Assembly: GCA_002353635.1 (NCBI GenBank)
Contig: DEKA01000041.1
Span: 41,421-47,182, forward strand
DNA from: Lachnospiraceae bacterium UBA2734
Lineage (GTDB): Bacteria; Bacillota; Clostridia; Lachnospirales; Lachnospiraceae
Direction of reading: 5' to 3'
DNA: 5,762 bases
Part shown: positions 5,649 through 5,762 of the stretch, piece by piece
Position numbering within the stretch: the stretch's first letter is position 1
How the letters are laid out: each line of letters opens with the position of its first letter
Notes under the pieces: generated by a model
What the model saw: the letters and a program-made list of their open reading frames with translations, nothing else
The model's database searches: none
Told to the model about the DNA's origin: nothing
Translations under genes and position numbers: made by a program

Positions 5649-5762
5649 TTGCAGGCTATTCGAGTAAATTCAGTGCTCTGCTAATCTCTATGCTATGTGG
5701 AGTATGCTGCCGGCATAACTTCTCTTTCCGGTTTTACTTATGTCCGCGGGATCTTTCTCTCC

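Noticed and set aside
5703..5717. Inverted repeat TATGC-TGCCG-GCATA as a terminator or operator
   Set aside because: It has only a 5-base stem with no T-run and is too far from the candidate promoter to call an operator.
5688..5762. A - strand frame open from the window edge to TAG at 5688-5690 (24 codons), possibly the end of an upstream gene
   Set aside because: Too short to tell from chance and no family is recognised in GEKDPADISKTGKRSYAG. Sequence beyond the window is needed.

Overview
The window looks like ordinary chromosomal DNA of a Gram-positive-type bacterium, most likely a Bacillota/Clostridia member. This is an inference from strong AGGAGG-type ribosome binding sites, moderately GC-rich genes, a lipoprotein with a lipobox, and tightly packed transporter genes. 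No rRNA, tRNA, CRISPR array, insertion sequence or phage gene is visible.

Left half, + strand (2-2600): a transcription unit already under way at the window edge. It holds the 3' part of a glutamate/aspartate-type dicarboxylate:cation symporter, a TSUP (TauE/SafE, DUF81) permease and a MazG-type NTP pyrophosphohydrolase. The gaps are 5 and 9 bases, and each ribosome binding site lies at or over the preceding stop codon, so co-transcription is likely. The mazG frame stops early. A decayed second MazG domain can be read in the -1 frame immediately downstream, which suggests a single-base deletion in an A-rich run plus an internal deletion.

Middle, + strand (2593-3432): a secreted lipoprotein with a Ser/Ala-rich linker, one fibronectin type III-like domain and an unassigned C-terminal domain. 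The 194 bases after it (3433-3626) separate two convergent units and hold no convincing gene or terminator. They contain only a weak, stop-interrupted coding relic on the - strand.

Right half, - strand (5648 down to 3627): a plausible promoter, then a RelB/DinJ-family ribbon-helix-helix antitoxin gene with no toxin gene beside it, then putP, a sodium/proline symporter of normal length. A TTG codon preceded by AGGAGG overlaps the antitoxin stop codon (TTGA), so the antitoxin and putP may be translationally coupled or putP may have two starts. The better-supported putP start is an ATG further in, with its own GGGGAGG.

I did not find a convincing new biological system. The points most worth a second look are the broken second domain of mazG, the orphan antitoxin joined to putP, and the uncharacterised C-terminal domain of the lipoprotein.
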